A DNA stretch of 64,000 nucleotides, taken from NCBI GenBank assembly GCA_029266425.1, contig JAQSWY010000009.1, forward strand, positions 1 through 64,000, written 5' to 3'. Under the pieces are notes generated by a model that saw nothing but the letters and a program-made list of their open reading frames with translations, was not told where the DNA came from and ran no database searches. Both the position numbers and the translations under genes were made by a program. Shown piece after piece: positions 36,496 through 45,801 of this stretch; positions within the stretch are counted from its first letter, which is position 1; each line of letters starts with the position of its first letter. This stretch comes from Xanthobacteraceae bacterium. Its GTDB lineage: Bacteria > Pseudomonadota > Alphaproteobacteria > Rhizobiales > Xanthobacteraceae.

Positions 36496-37590
36496 ATGAA
36501 AATCGACGACATGGTCGCAGCACGGGCACCGCGGTGGACCTGGGGCTGGCCGCTGCTTGCCTGGTTGATCTTGCCGGCCACCTTCATCCTGGGCGGCGGC
36601 GGGGTGATCGTCTCGATCGCTGCGATTGCACTGTTTGGAACCGTGTTCGCCGCGGTCTACCACGCAGAAGTGGTTGCGCACCGCGTCGGCGAGCCCTTCG
36701 GCACATTGATCCTGGCGCTCGCCGTGACGGTGATCGAGACGGCGCTGATCGTCTCGGTCATGATCGCGGCGCCGGAGGAGAAAGCCGGGCTGGCGCGGGA
36801 CACGGTGTTCGCCGCCGTTATGATCGTCTGCAACGGGATCGTCGGGGCGTGCCTGCTCTGGGGCGGCGCCCAGCATCGCGAGCAGGGATTCCAGCTTCAG
36901 GGCGCCAGCGCCGCGCTCGCGGTCCTGGCTGCGCTCACCAGCCTGACCATGATCCTGCCGAACTACACGGCCGCCGATCTCGGGGCCCGCTACAGCACGT
37001 CACAGCTCATCTTCGCGGCGATCGTGTCGCTGGTGCTGTACTGCTCGTTCGTGTTCGTCCAGACCGTGCGGCACCGCGACTATTTCCTGCCCGTCAAGAG
37101 TAGCGAGCCCGAGGCCCACCTGCCTCCTCCGACCGGCAGAGCAACCGCTGCGAGCGCCGGCCTGTTGCTCGTCGCGCTCGTCGCCGTCGTCGGCCTGGCC
37201 AAGGTCCTGACCCCCATGGTGGAGCTTGGGATAAGCTATGCCGGCGTTCCGAAAGCCGTGGTGGGCATCGTCATCGCCGGGCTGGTGCTGCTGCCCGAAG
37301 GTCTCGCCGCGCTCAAGGCTGCAGGGAGCAACCGCTTGCAGACCAGCTTGAACCTGGCGCTCGGGTCGGCACTCGCGACTATCGGCTTGACCATCCCGGC
37401 GGTGGCCGCAGTCTCGCTCCTGATCGGGCAGCCGCTCGATCTGGGCCTCGATGGCAAGGAGCAGGCGCTGCTGGCCTTGACCCTGTTCCTGGGCGTGATC
37501 ACCCTCGGCACCGGGCGGACCACTGTGCTTCAGGGCATCGTCCATCTGGTCATCTTCGCCGCCTTCCTGTTCTTCGCGGTGGTGCCGTGA
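36496..37590 (+). CDS. Calcium/proton antiporter (ChaA/y4hA-like)
   Basis: A 364-residue inner-membrane cation/proton antiporter of the CaCA superfamily, expelling Ca2+ (or Na+/K+) in exchange for protons. It has about eleven hydrophobic segments. The two alpha-repeats are visible as GEPFGTLILALAVTVIE near residue 62 and VPKAVVGIVIAGLVLLPEGL near residue 250, each with the ion-binding Glu. It stands between two copies of the secreted four-Cys family, on the opposite strand. Confidence 0.9.
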   Translation: MKIDDMVAARAPRWTWGWPLLAWLILPATFILGGGGVIVSIAAIALFGTVFAAVYHAEVVAHRVGEPFGTLILALAVTVIETALIVSVMIAAPEEKAGLARDTVFAAVMIVCNGIVGACLLWGGAQHREQGFQLQGASAALAVLAALTSLTMILPNYTAADLGARYSTSQLIFAAIVSLVLYCSFVFVQTVRHRDYFLPVKSSEPEAHLPPPTGRATAASAGLLLVALVAVVGLAKVLTPMVELGISYAGVPKAVVGIVIAGLVLLPEGLAALKAAGSNRLQTSLNLALGSALATIGLTIPAVAAVSLLIGQPLDLGLDGKEQALLALTLFLGVITLGTGRTTVLQGIVHLVIFAAFLFFAVVP

Positions 37591-37689
37591 ACACCTCGGC
37601 TCGTTGACGAAAAGCCCGACGGGCGCCCCGGCCGGCGGGCCAGGGCGCCAAGGGTTCGCTCAACGCAAGGCAGGTCGCCTGCTTTAGGC

Positions 37690-37977
37690 TCAGCGCCGGC
37701 GGATGCGACGCTCGACACAGCGCCGGCCGACCAGGCACTCCGGCTCGTCCGCCGTCGCGATCCACGCTGGCTCGGCCTTCTGCGTGAGTGTGCAGTAGCC
37801 GGCATCGACCACGAAGCGATCATAGAGGTTCGCCCCGGTGCCGATGACTATAGCGCCCGTGTTCTGGACCAGGCCGCGCGTGGAAGCGCAGCTCATGGCT
37901 AGGGAATTCGGGCGCGCCTCGGCAAGCGTCGCGCTTGCGATGAGGATAAAGGGTACAGTGAAAAGAACGGTTTTCAT
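37690..37977 (-). CDS. Small secreted four-cysteine protein, copy 4
   Basis: A 95-residue exported protein: signal peptide MKTVLFTVPFILIASATLAE, then RPNSLAMSCASTRGLVQNTG, GTGANLYDRFV, GYC, PAWIATADEPECLVGRRC and an Arg-rich end. It is a paralog of the three genes at 35.2-36.2 kb, separated from them by the antiporter. Start at 37977; a longer frame upstream is non-coding in character. Confidence 0.75.
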   Translation of the reverse strand: MKTVLFTVPFILIASATLAEARPNSLAMSCASTRGLVQNTGAIVIGTGANLYDRFVVDAGYCTLTQKAEPAWIATADEPECLVGRRCVERRIRRR

Positions 37978-39163
37978 GTTTCCAGCCTCGTCCACGACCC
38001 AACCGCACAAACGGTGCCCATTCGGTAGCGCCGGCCAGATGAATGTTTGGTGAAGGTCGCCTTCCGCTCCCAAAATCAGCATCGCCGACATATTAGCGGG
38101 TCGACAGTATCGCCACGGCCAAGGACGCGCGGCTGGTCGAGTTCGATGCCAGCAGCGCTGGCAGTGCAGCGACGAAGTCGGCGATGCGCTCGCCGTGAAC
38201 TGCGCCGATGTGGATACCGTGTTGTCCGATCCTGCGAAATACGGTTTCTGACCAAGCCCTGATTGTCGAAACTGTACTGAGATGAGAGGGAGCGGACGCT
38301 GGCGGCGTGGAGTGTGTCGCAGGTGTGACGAGCAATCTCTAGATTTGGGGAGTCGGGTGCTCACAAGAGTTAGATCGGGCGGGCCGCCGATGCGCAGTTC
38401 TCGACCGATCTTCAGACAATTATCGATACGGCGCTGTCGGCGTTGAAAGATACTCCCGATGGTGGACATCACCGAACTATTCGGATCGTGGGGCGCGGCT
38501 TCGGCGGCGGGTTACACGGTCGACACCTTCCACCCCGTCAACCAGTGGCTATGACCTAATCGCTGACCAGTACGTCAGCATGCTGCGTCACACCGAGGCC
38601 GGCGTCTGAGCCGCGCTCTCTACCGGATGCCGCGGCGCAGGCCTTGCAACTCTTCGAGTTGCGAGCGCACGACCTCGAAATCGCGATTGGTCCGCTGAAT
38701 GTGCGCCAGCAGCAATTCGCCAGCGCTGGTCAGCCGCATGCCGCGCGCGAGGCGCTGGAAAAGCGGGACGCCGATATTCAAGGTCGAGGATCTGCCGGTT
38801 GACCGCGGAGGCGGCTATATTCAGCACGTCGGCGGCGCGCCGCACCGATCCGTGCTTCGCCACGGCAGCGAAGTATGACAAGGATCGGGAAGTGCTCTCC
38901 GCCTTCAATCTCGCGAGTCCAATCTGCACGCATTCACGGTGATAGACGTAATCGTGTCGCACGTCGCCCGCGGGAAGGCGCCCGCGTATCGGCGTTCTAC
39001 TGCAATGGCGGGCTCCGTTGGCGAAGGGTTGATCTTCGCGGGCGATCGCCGGCTACGCGCCGCCGGTGCGAGCAACGCGGGATCAGGGGCCTAGTCCCTG
39101 CCCCGCGCAAGACACGGCAATGCGCCCGGTCAACTTTCCGGCAATTTGAACTCGCACAGAAAA
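37978..39163. other. Decayed 1.2-kb region
   Basis: Apart from the LysR pseudogene described separately, there is no intact gene. A coding-like tail GYDLIADQYVSMLRHTEAGV followed by a stop ends near 38609 on the plus strand, but it has no upstream frame. The region looks like remains of several genes broken by insertions and deletions, marking the boundary between the chromosomal-type genes and the oxidoreductase clusters. Confidence 0.5.
38620..38962 (-). pseudogene. LysR-type regulator pseudogene
   Basis: The first frame gives the LysR helix-turn-helix SYFAAVAKHGSVRRAADVLN followed by IAASAVNRQILDLE. After a frameshift near 38785, the reading continues in another frame as IGVPLFQRLARGMRLTSAGE, LLLAHIQRTNRDFEVV, ending in a stop at 38620-38622. 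The effector domain is missing. It is therefore a frameshifted and truncated gene. Confidence 0.75.
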
Positions 39164-40171
39164 CTAGGCTTGTGGGATAGAGACGACGATTTTTCCGGCA
39201 CCAGTCCCGCTGACGACCGCAGCATAGGCATCCTCGACCGCCTCGAGCCAGAAACCGCGCGGATCCACGCGAGGGCGAAGCTTTCCGGCTTCAACTAGGT
39301 TCGCGGCTCTCTTCAGAATGTCGCCATAGTGAGCGCGGCCGACACCAGTCAACAGCGGTGCAAGGGTGAACACTCCCGAATAACTGCCATTCTTGAACGA
39401 CAAAGGCGCGAGGGAATGCGTGCCCCAGCCAAGGGCGCTGACCACATGGCCGAAGCGCTTCACAGCTTGGAAGGAGGCGTCTAGGACGGCGCCGCCGCCA
39501 GTGTCGTAGATGAGATCGAAGCCTTCGCCCCTCGTGTGACGGGCGACGTAGTCCTCAACGGACTCGCTCGCGTAATCGATGGGCGTCGCTCCCACGGAGC
39601 GGATGTAATCTGCGCCAGTCGCACTTCCCGTCGCAAAGACCTTCGCGCCAGAGGCGAGACCGATCTGCACCGCGACATGCCCAACGCCACCCGCGCCACC
39701 CTGCACCAGCAAGGTCTGATTGGGCTGGAGCTTTGCGCGGTCGACCAAGCCCTCCCAAGCAGTGATAGTCACGAGCGGCAAGGCCGCGGCCTCTCGCATG
39801 GTTAGATTGGCCGGCTTGATCGCCAGCAGGTCGGCATCGACAGCTGCGTATTCCGCCAGCGTCCCTTGGATGCCACCGACACCTCCCGTCATGCCATAGA
39901 CTTCATCACCTGGACGAAAGGCCGTGACATCAGGCGCAACGTCCTCCACCACGCCGGCGAGATCTAGGCCGAGAATGGCGGGAAGCGGATGACGCGCATG
40001 CTCTGCAACGCCCGCCCTGATCTTGATATCCAAGGGATTGACGCCGCTCGCGTGGATGCGCACGAGGACCTCGCCGCCGTTGAGGGTCGGACGGTCGAGC
40101 TCCGTCACCCGGAATGCGCCGCCCGCCTCCTCTACGAGAGCGGCCTTCATCGTCTGTCTTGACCAAGTCAT
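39164..40171 (-). CDS. Zinc-independent NADP-dependent alcohol dehydrogenase/quinone oxidoreductase
   Basis: A 335-residue medium-chain dehydrogenase of the quinone-oxidoreductase group. It has the GroES-like N terminus (VRIHASGVNPLDIKIRAG, then PGDEVYGMTGGVGG) and the nucleotide-binding loop VQGGAGGVGHVAVQIG. It lacks the catalytic zinc ligands. It probably reduces quinones or alpha,beta-unsaturated carbonyls with NADPH. The start at 40171 is preceded by AAAAGGAGACG. It is divergent from a LysR gene across a palindromic operator-like site. Confidence 0.9.
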   Translation of the reverse strand: MTWSRQTMKAALVEEAGGAFRVTELDRPTLNGGEVLVRIHASGVNPLDIKIRAGVAEHARHPLPAILGLDLAGVVEDVAPDVTAFRPGDEVYGMTGGVGGIQGTLAEYAAVDADLLAIKPANLTMREAAALPLVTITAWEGLVDRAKLQPNQTLLVQGGAGGVGHVAVQIGLASGAKVFATGSATGADYIRSVGATPIDYASESVEDYVARHTRGEGFDLIYDTGGGAVLDASFQAVKRFGHVVSALGWGTHSLAPLSFKNGSYSGVFTLAPLLTGVGRAHYGDILKRAANLVEAGKLRPRVDPRGFWLEAVEDAYAAVVSGTGAGKIVVSIPQA

Positions 40172-40230
40172 TGTGTCGTCTCCTTTTCGGACCGAATTTG
40201 GGCTAGACGAGACGGCATGGCGAGAATAAG

Positions 40231-40253
40231 TTCTGTACATCTTCCATACAGAA
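40231..40253. promoter_or_regulatory. Palindromic LysR operator candidate
   Basis: TTCTGTA (40231-40237) and its exact inverse TACAGAA (40247-40253) are separated by nine bases in the 101-base gap between the divergent oxidoreductase and LysR genes. It contains a T-N11-A-type core, as LysR regulators prefer. Confidence 0.65.
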
Positions 40254-40272
40254 TTGCATGGGCGTGTAAGGC

Positions 40273-41136
40273 GTGCGGAGCCTCGAGTGGAGCGACCTTC
40301 CCATCTTCCTAGCAATCGCGAGGGAAGGCACGCTGGGAGCAGCAGCCCGACGCCTTGGTCAGACGCAGCCGACCATGGGCCGTCGACTTCGTGCGCTTGA
40401 GGAATCGATCGGCGCCACGCTGTTCCAGCGCACCAGCGACGGCTTCGTCCTGACGGATGAGGGCCAGGCGATGTATACGCACGCGGTGCGCATGGAAGAC
40501 GAGGCGCTCTCCATGCAGCGTCAGCTGGCCGGCAGTGCTGGCGGCCTCGAAGGCCTCCTGCGGCTGTCCTGCTCGGACTGGTTCGGGACGACCCTGCTCA
40601 GCCCGGTGCTGGCGGAGTTCGCGGACCTTCATCCGAAGGTCACGGTCGAGCTGCTGACAGATCCCCGAATCTACAGCCTTGCGCGGCGCGAGGCGGATCT
40701 CGTCATGCGCATCACTCCTTTCGACGAGCCCGAGGTAATCGCGCGCAAGCTGGTGACGATTTCCTACGGGCTTTATACCGGGTCCGATCGGTGGACGCCG
40801 CAGGCAGGCAACGGCGACGGGTGCCGGCTCGTTCTGATGGACACCGCGTTTGGAGGAATGCCGGACGTCGGATGGGCAAGACGCGTCCTGCCCAACGCGA
40901 CGATCATATCCCGCAGCAACAGTCGCGAGGTACAGGCCCGCCTGTGCGCCCACGGTGCCGGGCTGGCGGTGCTGCCGCGCCCGCTGGGTGATGCCATCCC
41001 CAGCATTGCCCTTGTTGACCTGGGAGAGCAGCCACCATCCCGCGACACCTGGATAGGCTATCATCGGGACTTGCGGAGGCTGCCACGCCTGAGGGCACTC
41101 CTCGACTTGATTATCGAGCGGATCGCGCGTGACTGA
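40273..41136 (+). CDS. LysR-family transcriptional regulator
   Basis: A 287-residue LysR regulator. The N-terminal HTH is FLAIAREGTLGAAARRLGQT then QPTMGRRLRALEESIGATLF. The rest is the substrate-binding-like effector domain. It starts with GTG at 40273. It is divergent from the oxidoreductase gene at 40171, whose promoter it most likely controls through the palindrome between them. The effector is unknown. Confidence 0.92.
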   Translation: MRSLEWSDLPIFLAIAREGTLGAAARRLGQTQPTMGRRLRALEESIGATLFQRTSDGFVLTDEGQAMYTHAVRMEDEALSMQRQLAGSAGGLEGLLRLSCSDWFGTTLLSPVLAEFADLHPKVTVELLTDPRIYSLARREADLVMRITPFDEPEVIARKLVTISYGLYTGSDRWTPQAGNGDGCRLVLMDTAFGGMPDVGWARRVLPNATIISRSNSREVQARLCAHGAGLAVLPRPLGDAIPSIALVDLGEQPPSRDTWIGYHRDLRRLPRLRALLDLIIERIARD

Positions 41137-41206
41137 TCGCTGCTGCGCGACGACATTTTAGGTGCACTTTTGCCGAGGTGCGTCGGCGTCCGGCACCGCT
41201 GATCCT

Positions 41207-41977
41207 TCATTTCGACGAGGCTGCCTCGATGATTGCCGCGGCCACCTCCCTGGGATGGCTGAGTGCGGCTGCGTGATCGCTCTCGAGGCGCGTCACCTTG
41301 GCCTTGATCTTCTGCGCCATCGACTCCTGCAGCGCCGGCTGGATCATCTGGTCCTTCCCAGTCAGCACGAACCAGCTCGGCTTTGTCTTCCAGGCGGCAT
41401 GCTGGACCTTCTCGCCGAAACTTGCCGCCTTGATCGGTCCCTGGGTGGCGATGAGAAGCGCCTGCTCGGCCTTGCCAGCCTGCGGCGCGAAAAACTCGCG
41501 CACACCCTTGGCGCTCAGTCGGGCAAACCCATCCTTATCGGCGACCACCTCAGCAAGGCCCGGGGCGGGCGGGAACTTGCCGGCGAGATCCTCGAAATTG
41601 GTGTTCTCGTCATTGGCGAATGCGGTGACATAGACGAGTGCCTTCACCTTGTCCGCCGTTCCTGCCTCGGTGATCACCGAGCCGCCCCAGCTGTGTCCGA
41701 CCAGTGTCACCGGACCCGAGGCGCGCGCGATCGCGCGTTGCGTGGCGGCCACGTCATCGGCGAGTGAGGTGAGCGGAAGCTGGACGGCGATTACCTCCAG
41801 CTTTCTCTCCTCCAGCAATGGGATGACCTTACTCCACGACGAGCCGTCGCCGAACGCGCCGTGGACGAGGACGATAGAGCCCGTCGCCTGAGCGGCTGCG
41901 GGCGAGAAGGGCGCCAAGACGGCCGCGGCAATCAAAGTGAGTGCCGCAAAGGCGGCAGGAGGCATGGTCCGTAACAT
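41207..41977 (-). CDS. Exported alpha/beta hydrolase
   Basis: A 256-residue serine hydrolase with signal peptide (AFAALTLIAAAVLAPFSPA). It shows the oxyanion segment IVLVHGAFGDGSSWSKVIP, nucleophile elbow GHSWGG and His in ESDHAAALSHP. This is the salicylate-esterase/EstC-like branch. The substrate is an ester or similar small molecule in the periplasm. It is the last gene of a six-gene leftward operon (46788 to 41207). Confidence 0.9.
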   Translation of the reverse strand: MLRTMPPAAFAALTLIAAAVLAPFSPAAAQATGSIVLVHGAFGDGSSWSKVIPLLEERKLEVIAVQLPLTSLADDVAATQRAIARASGPVTLVGHSWGGSVITEAGTADKVKALVYVTAFANDENTNFEDLAGKFPPAPGLAEVVADKDGFARLSAKGVREFFAPQAGKAEQALLIATQGPIKAASFGEKVQHAAWKTKPSWFVLTGKDQMIQPALQESMAQKIKAKVTRLESDHAAALSHPREVAAAIIEAASSK

Positions 41978-42016
41978 GTTTGCGTCCTTCGACGATGTTC
42001 AGGTGGCGGTTTTCAT

Positions 42017-43033
42017 TCAACCAGGGAAGCCTTCCAGCACGGCCTTTCCGCGCGCACGCCCACTCTCGACGAAGGCATGGGCGTGCTTCAGGTTTTCCGC
42101 GCTGATTGACCCGAAGTGCTCCGCGAGCGTGGTTCGGATCGTGCCGGCGTCGACGAGACGGGCGAGCTCATCAAGGAGATGCGCCTGCTCGATCATGTCG
42201 GCAGTCTTGTGCATCGGCCGCGCGAACATGAGCTCCCAGTGAACGGAGACCGTCTTGATCTTGAGCGGAACGATGTCGAACACCTCGGGATCATCGATCA
42301 AGGCGAGACGTCCCTGCGGCGCAATGAGCCGGGTTATCTCAGGCAGGTGAGCCTCGGTGTGCGTCGTCGAAAACACGAAGCCGGGGGCCGAGAGCCTGGC
42401 CGCCTCGATTTCCGCGGAGAGCGGCTTCCTGTGGTCGATGACATGGTGGGCTCCAAGTTGCGCGACCCATTCGCGCGTGTCCTGGCGCGAGGCGGTGGCA
42501 ATGACCTCGAGGTCGGTCAATTGTCTTGCAAGCTGAACTGCGATCGACCCGACGCCACCAGCTCCGCCGATGATCAGAAGGCTGTTCGCACCGGAAACAG
42601 AGCGCTTCACATCTAGCCGATCAAATAGCGCTTCCCAGGCCGCAATGCTGGTTAGCGGCAGCGCCGCCGCCTCGGCCCAGCCGAGCGAACGGGGCTTGTG
42701 GCCGACAATCCGCTCGTCGACGAGATGGAACTCCGCATTTCCGCCGGATCGGGTGATGTCGCCCGCGTAGAACACCTCGTCCCCATGGGCGAACATTGTC
42801 ACCTCTGGCCCGATCTCGACCACGATGCCCGCGACGTCATAGCCAAGCACCTTCCACTCTCCGGCGGGTGGCCGCGCGCTGGCACGAAGCTTCGTATCAG
42901 CCGGATTTACTGAGATTGCCCGAACCTGGACCAGGATGTCGCGGCCGGCTGGCTGAGGGCGCGGCAGCTCAATATCGAGAAGAGAATCGGGCCGGTCGAT
43001 CGGACCAGGAACGGTGTATCCCACGGCACGCAT
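42017..43033 (-). CDS. Zinc-type alcohol dehydrogenase-like oxidoreductase
   Basis: A 338-residue medium-chain reductase of the zinc-binding-alcohol-dehydrogenase-like (TIGR02817-type) group. It has VRAISVNPADTKLRASARPP, GYDVAGIVVEIG, the NADPH loop IIGGAGGVGSIAVQLARQLT, and a tail typical of the group. No zinc-ligand cysteines were seen. The start at 43033 has GGAG six bases upstream, better than the ATG at 43039. It belongs to the leftward operon. Confidence 0.88.
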   Translation of the reverse strand: MRAVGYTVPGPIDRPDSLLDIELPRPQPAGRDILVQVRAISVNPADTKLRASARPPAGEWKVLGYDVAGIVVEIGPEVTMFAHGDEVFYAGDITRSGGNAEFHLVDERIVGHKPRSLGWAEAAALPLTSIAAWEALFDRLDVKRSVSGANSLLIIGGAGGVGSIAVQLARQLTDLEVIATASRQDTREWVAQLGAHHVIDHRKPLSAEIEAARLSAPGFVFSTTHTEAHLPEITRLIAPQGRLALIDDPEVFDIVPLKIKTVSVHWELMFARPMHKTADMIEQAHLLDELARLVDAGTIRTTLAEHFGSISAENLKHAHAFVESGRARGKAVLEGFPG

Positions 43034-43103
43034 GCGCATCTCCGATTGCCGATATCGGTGGTCCGCCGGCAGCCGAGCTGGCGGGTTTTCCGTTCCCGTG
43101 AGT

Positions 43104-43646
43104 TCAGGGCGCGGTCGGCGGCACGGACGCGGCAGCGGAAGCGCGGCCATCCAGCCAGTCCTGACGGGCGGGGGCGAAGAAATCGATGTCGACGGTATCT
43201 TCCGTGCACACGAACTCGTGGGGCACATTGGGCGGGATGATGAGAATGGTCCCGGTCGTCATCACGAACATCTTGCCCTGCGAGTAGACTTCACACCGTC
43301 CCTCGGTGATCCAGGTGATCTGCTCGTAGGCGTGATGATGGAGAGCGAAGGTCCCACCCTTCTTCACCGTCCACTTAACGAAGGTAGATTGCGAGCCACT
43401 GAGGAACTGCCGCTGCACCAAAGGCGAGATCTGTTCAATTGGCTGCTTGTCGAGTTCGTATAGCATCGGTAGAGCGGCCATGTGGCTGCTGACGCTCGGG
43501 ATGATGCCACGTCCCGGCGCATCTACGACCGCCGGAGGCGTAGTAATCGCAGGCGCGGGTGCTCCCTGAGCCAGCGCTGCGGAGGTGGATGTGGTTATGG
43601 TCATGAGAAGGAGCAGCGCCGCGCTGCAAAGATTCAAAGGTGTCAT
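43104..43646 (-). CDS. Exported cupin-domain protein
   Basis: A 180-residue protein with a signal peptide ending near ALAQG. The cupin motif appears as GGTFALHHHAYEQITWITEG and, further on, PPNVPHEFVCTE, giving the His/Glu metal ligands. Such small cupins bind metal and may act as dioxygenases or isomerases. Its ATG overlaps the stop of the gene upstream by four bases, so it is coupled to the yellow/MRJP-like protein. Confidence 0.85.
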   Translation of the reverse strand: MTPLNLCSAALLLLMTITTSTSAALAQGAPAPAITTPPAVVDAPGRGIIPSVSSHMAALPMLYELDKQPIEQISPLVQRQFLSGSQSTFVKWTVKKGGTFALHHHAYEQITWITEGRCEVYSQGKMFVMTTGTILIIPPNVPHEFVCTEDTVDIDFFAPARQDWLDGRASAAASVPPTAP

Positions 43647-44740
43647 TTCTTCAGTCCCAGATCGATGCGGAAGAGCTGGACCGGCCATTGGATCTTAGAC
43701 TTGGCGCCGTTGAACAGCGCCACCCGGTCCATCTGCGGCACTGGCAGCCACATGGCGCCCACGTCATCAATGAAGGGCGCATCGACCCAGTGCAGTCGCG
43801 GATCCTTCACGATCGTCGTCACCTCGCCGTCCGGAGCACGCCGCTTAAGCGCGTCCTCTGCAAGATCGGTGAAATAAAAGTCGCCGCTCGCCGCCATGGC
43901 GGTGCCGCCGACCGGCGGAATGTCGGCCCAAGGCTCGACCTTCATGGCGAGCTCGGCTGACGGCATGGCGGGATCGTCGAGCCATCGCGTCTCAATGCGT
44001 GACCATGGCCCGGTCAGCGGGCCGTAATAGAGCCATTTGCCGTCGGGCGAGAGTTCGAGCGGGTCGCTGTGCACGCGCAGCGGCGAGCCGTCAGGTGCCT
44101 TCAAAACTGCGCCGCCGAGAACGATCGGCCGGTTAGGCGGCGCGGTGGTAGAGGGATGATCATCCAGCACCCGGCGCGCCTCGCCCGTAGCAGTGTTGAA
44201 GATGATAAGTCCGGGACGGCCGGCATCGGTCAGATAGCCGATGTCCCCTTTCAGGCGGATGTCATCGACATAGCTGCCAGCCTTGGCGACTTCAGGTCCA
44301 AGCGGATAGATGCGTGCTACGCGATTGGTGGCGAGGTCGATCTTCACGAGTTTGGCGCCGCCGGGCAGCGGATCCCTGCCGAAGTCCGGTGATCCCGTAT
44401 CGACTACCCAGAGGGCGCCCGCGCGATCGAGATGGATTGCGTTGATGTTGACGAAGGCGCTCCTTGTGTCAGCCCCTGGCCGCCAGCCGTTCCAGTCTTC
44501 ATCGGGATAGGGCAGGGGTCGACCTTGGCCATCGATGAGGGCGAGCCCCGGTCCTCTCGTGCCAGTCCAGCGCGGGCCGGCAACGAAGATGCGCCCGCGG
44601 TCGACCGCGACCGCATTCCAGATCATATCCGGACTTTCGGCGGCCACGGTGAGTGCCGGCGCCACCGGTTGAGCGAACATGGGGTGAGCGGCGAGGAACG
44701 CCGTGCTCGCGAGGAGCGCGGTCAGCAGGGTCGGCTTCAT
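43643..44740 (-). CDS. Yellow/major-royal-jelly-like beta-propeller protein, copy 1
   Basis: A 365-residue exported protein (signal peptide MKPTLLTALLASTAFLAAHP). The blades show repeated short motifs such as DRGRIFVAGPRWTG, NINAIHLDRAGALWVVDTG, YVDDIRLKGDIGYLTDAG and HSDPLELSPDGKWLYYGPL, typical of bacterial MRJP/yellow (dopachrome-tautomerase-related) proteins. The reaction is unknown for bacterial members, and sugar-acid or phenolic substrates have been suggested. A paralog lies at 48513. Confidence 0.88.
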   Translation of the reverse strand: MKPTLLTALLASTAFLAAHPMFAQPVAPALTVAAESPDMIWNAVAVDRGRIFVAGPRWTGTRGPGLALIDGQGRPLPYPDEDWNGWRPGADTRSAFVNINAIHLDRAGALWVVDTGSPDFGRDPLPGGAKLVKIDLATNRVARIYPLGPEVAKAGSYVDDIRLKGDIGYLTDAGRPGLIIFNTATGEARRVLDDHPSTTAPPNRPIVLGGAVLKAPDGSPLRVHSDPLELSPDGKWLYYGPLTGPWSRIETRWLDDPAMPSAELAMKVEPWADIPPVGGTAMAASGDFYFTDLAEDALKRRAPDGEVTTIVKDPRLHWVDAPFIDDVGAMWLPVPQMDRVALFNGAKSKIQWPVQLFRIDLGLKK

Positions 44741-44741
44741 C

Positions 44742-45767
44742 TCAGCCTCTCGTGACGGGTAAAGGGGAAGGCTGCTGCGCCTTCTTCGAGATAGGCCGGG
44801 ATGATCCGGCCAGGGCGGTTACGGCGATGCCGGCAAGAATAGCGAGGGAGCCGGCGGCAAGTCCCAAGGTCAGCGGCTCGCCAAACAAGGCGACCGACAA
44901 GGCGACACCCGTGACGGGCACGCCGAGCATCGCGGTGGACATGGTGCCGGCGGGCAGCCAGGTGCTCGCGGCATTGACCACGCAGAAGCAGAACGCCGTC
45001 GCCAGTGGTCCGACGAAGAGCAGGATGGCCCAGAAACTCATTGAGCCGTCGCCCGTGAACGGCCCTTCCACGTAATTGGCGCCGATGGCAAGCAGGCCGG
45101 CCGCCAGCAGCATCTGCCATGGTGCCAGTTCGAACGCCGAGGATGGGCTGCGGAAGTAGCGCAGATGCAATATGCAGAGCGCCCAGCAAAGCGAAGCGGC
45201 GAGCAGCATTGCGTTTGCGCCGGCGATGCTGCCGTTGCTCCAGTCGATGGTTGCCGGGTTCATCAGGACGACGATCCCGGCCGCGCAGATCGCCACACCT
45301 GCGACGACACGGATTGAGGCCCGCTCCCCGAAGATCAGCATCGAAGCCGGCACAACCCAGAGGGGCGTGACATAGGAGAGCATCGCCGAGCGGCCTGCCG
45401 GCAGATGCGTCATCGCCGCCGCGCCAAGCGCGGTGAAGGCCAACATCTGCAGTAAGCCGACCGAGGCGATGAACGGTGCGTCGCCGCGGCGCGGAAGACG
45501 AATCTCTCCACGTATTGCCTGCCAGACGAAGAGACACAGCGAGCCCGAGGCAAAACGCAGGCTGGAGAACCAGAGTGGCGAGACGTGGTCCAGGCCGATC
45601 TTCATCACGGGCCAGTTGGCACCCCAGATCGCGATGGCCGCGACGAGCGCGACGAAGCCCACTTTCGACGATCCCACCGTTGGCGTCAGCCACAATGGCG
45701 GCTCAGTGGCGCGCAAAGCGCAGCTACCGAGCGTGCCGACGCACGGTTCTTCGAGGTTAAGACGCAT
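44742..45767 (-). CDS. EamA/DMT-family exporter
   Basis: A 341-residue inner-membrane protein with about ten transmembrane helices in two EamA repeats. The repeats show LVAAIAIWGANWPVMK and PAGRSAMLSYVTPLWVVPAS in the first half, and LLAASLCWALCILHLRYF and LGVPVTGVALSVALFGEP in the second. EamA/DMT transporters move small metabolites, drugs or amino acids outward. It is separated by one base from the MRJP-like gene, so it probably exports a substrate or product of that operon. Confidence 0.9.
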   Translation of the reverse strand: MRLNLEEPCVGTLGSCALRATEPPLWLTPTVGSSKVGFVALVAAIAIWGANWPVMKIGLDHVSPLWFSSLRFASGSLCLFVWQAIRGEIRLPRRGDAPFIASVGLLQMLAFTALGAAAMTHLPAGRSAMLSYVTPLWVVPASMLIFGERASIRVVAGVAICAAGIVVLMNPATIDWSNGSIAGANAMLLAASLCWALCILHLRYFRSPSSAFELAPWQMLLAAGLLAIGANYVEGPFTGDGSMSFWAILLFVGPLATAFCFCVVNAASTWLPAGTMSTAMLGVPVTGVALSVALFGEPLTLGLAAGSLAILAGIAVTALAGSSRPISKKAQQPSPLPVTRG

Positions 45768-45801
45768 GGGTCTGTTCCTGCCGCCCCGCGAGAGGACGGT
45801 C

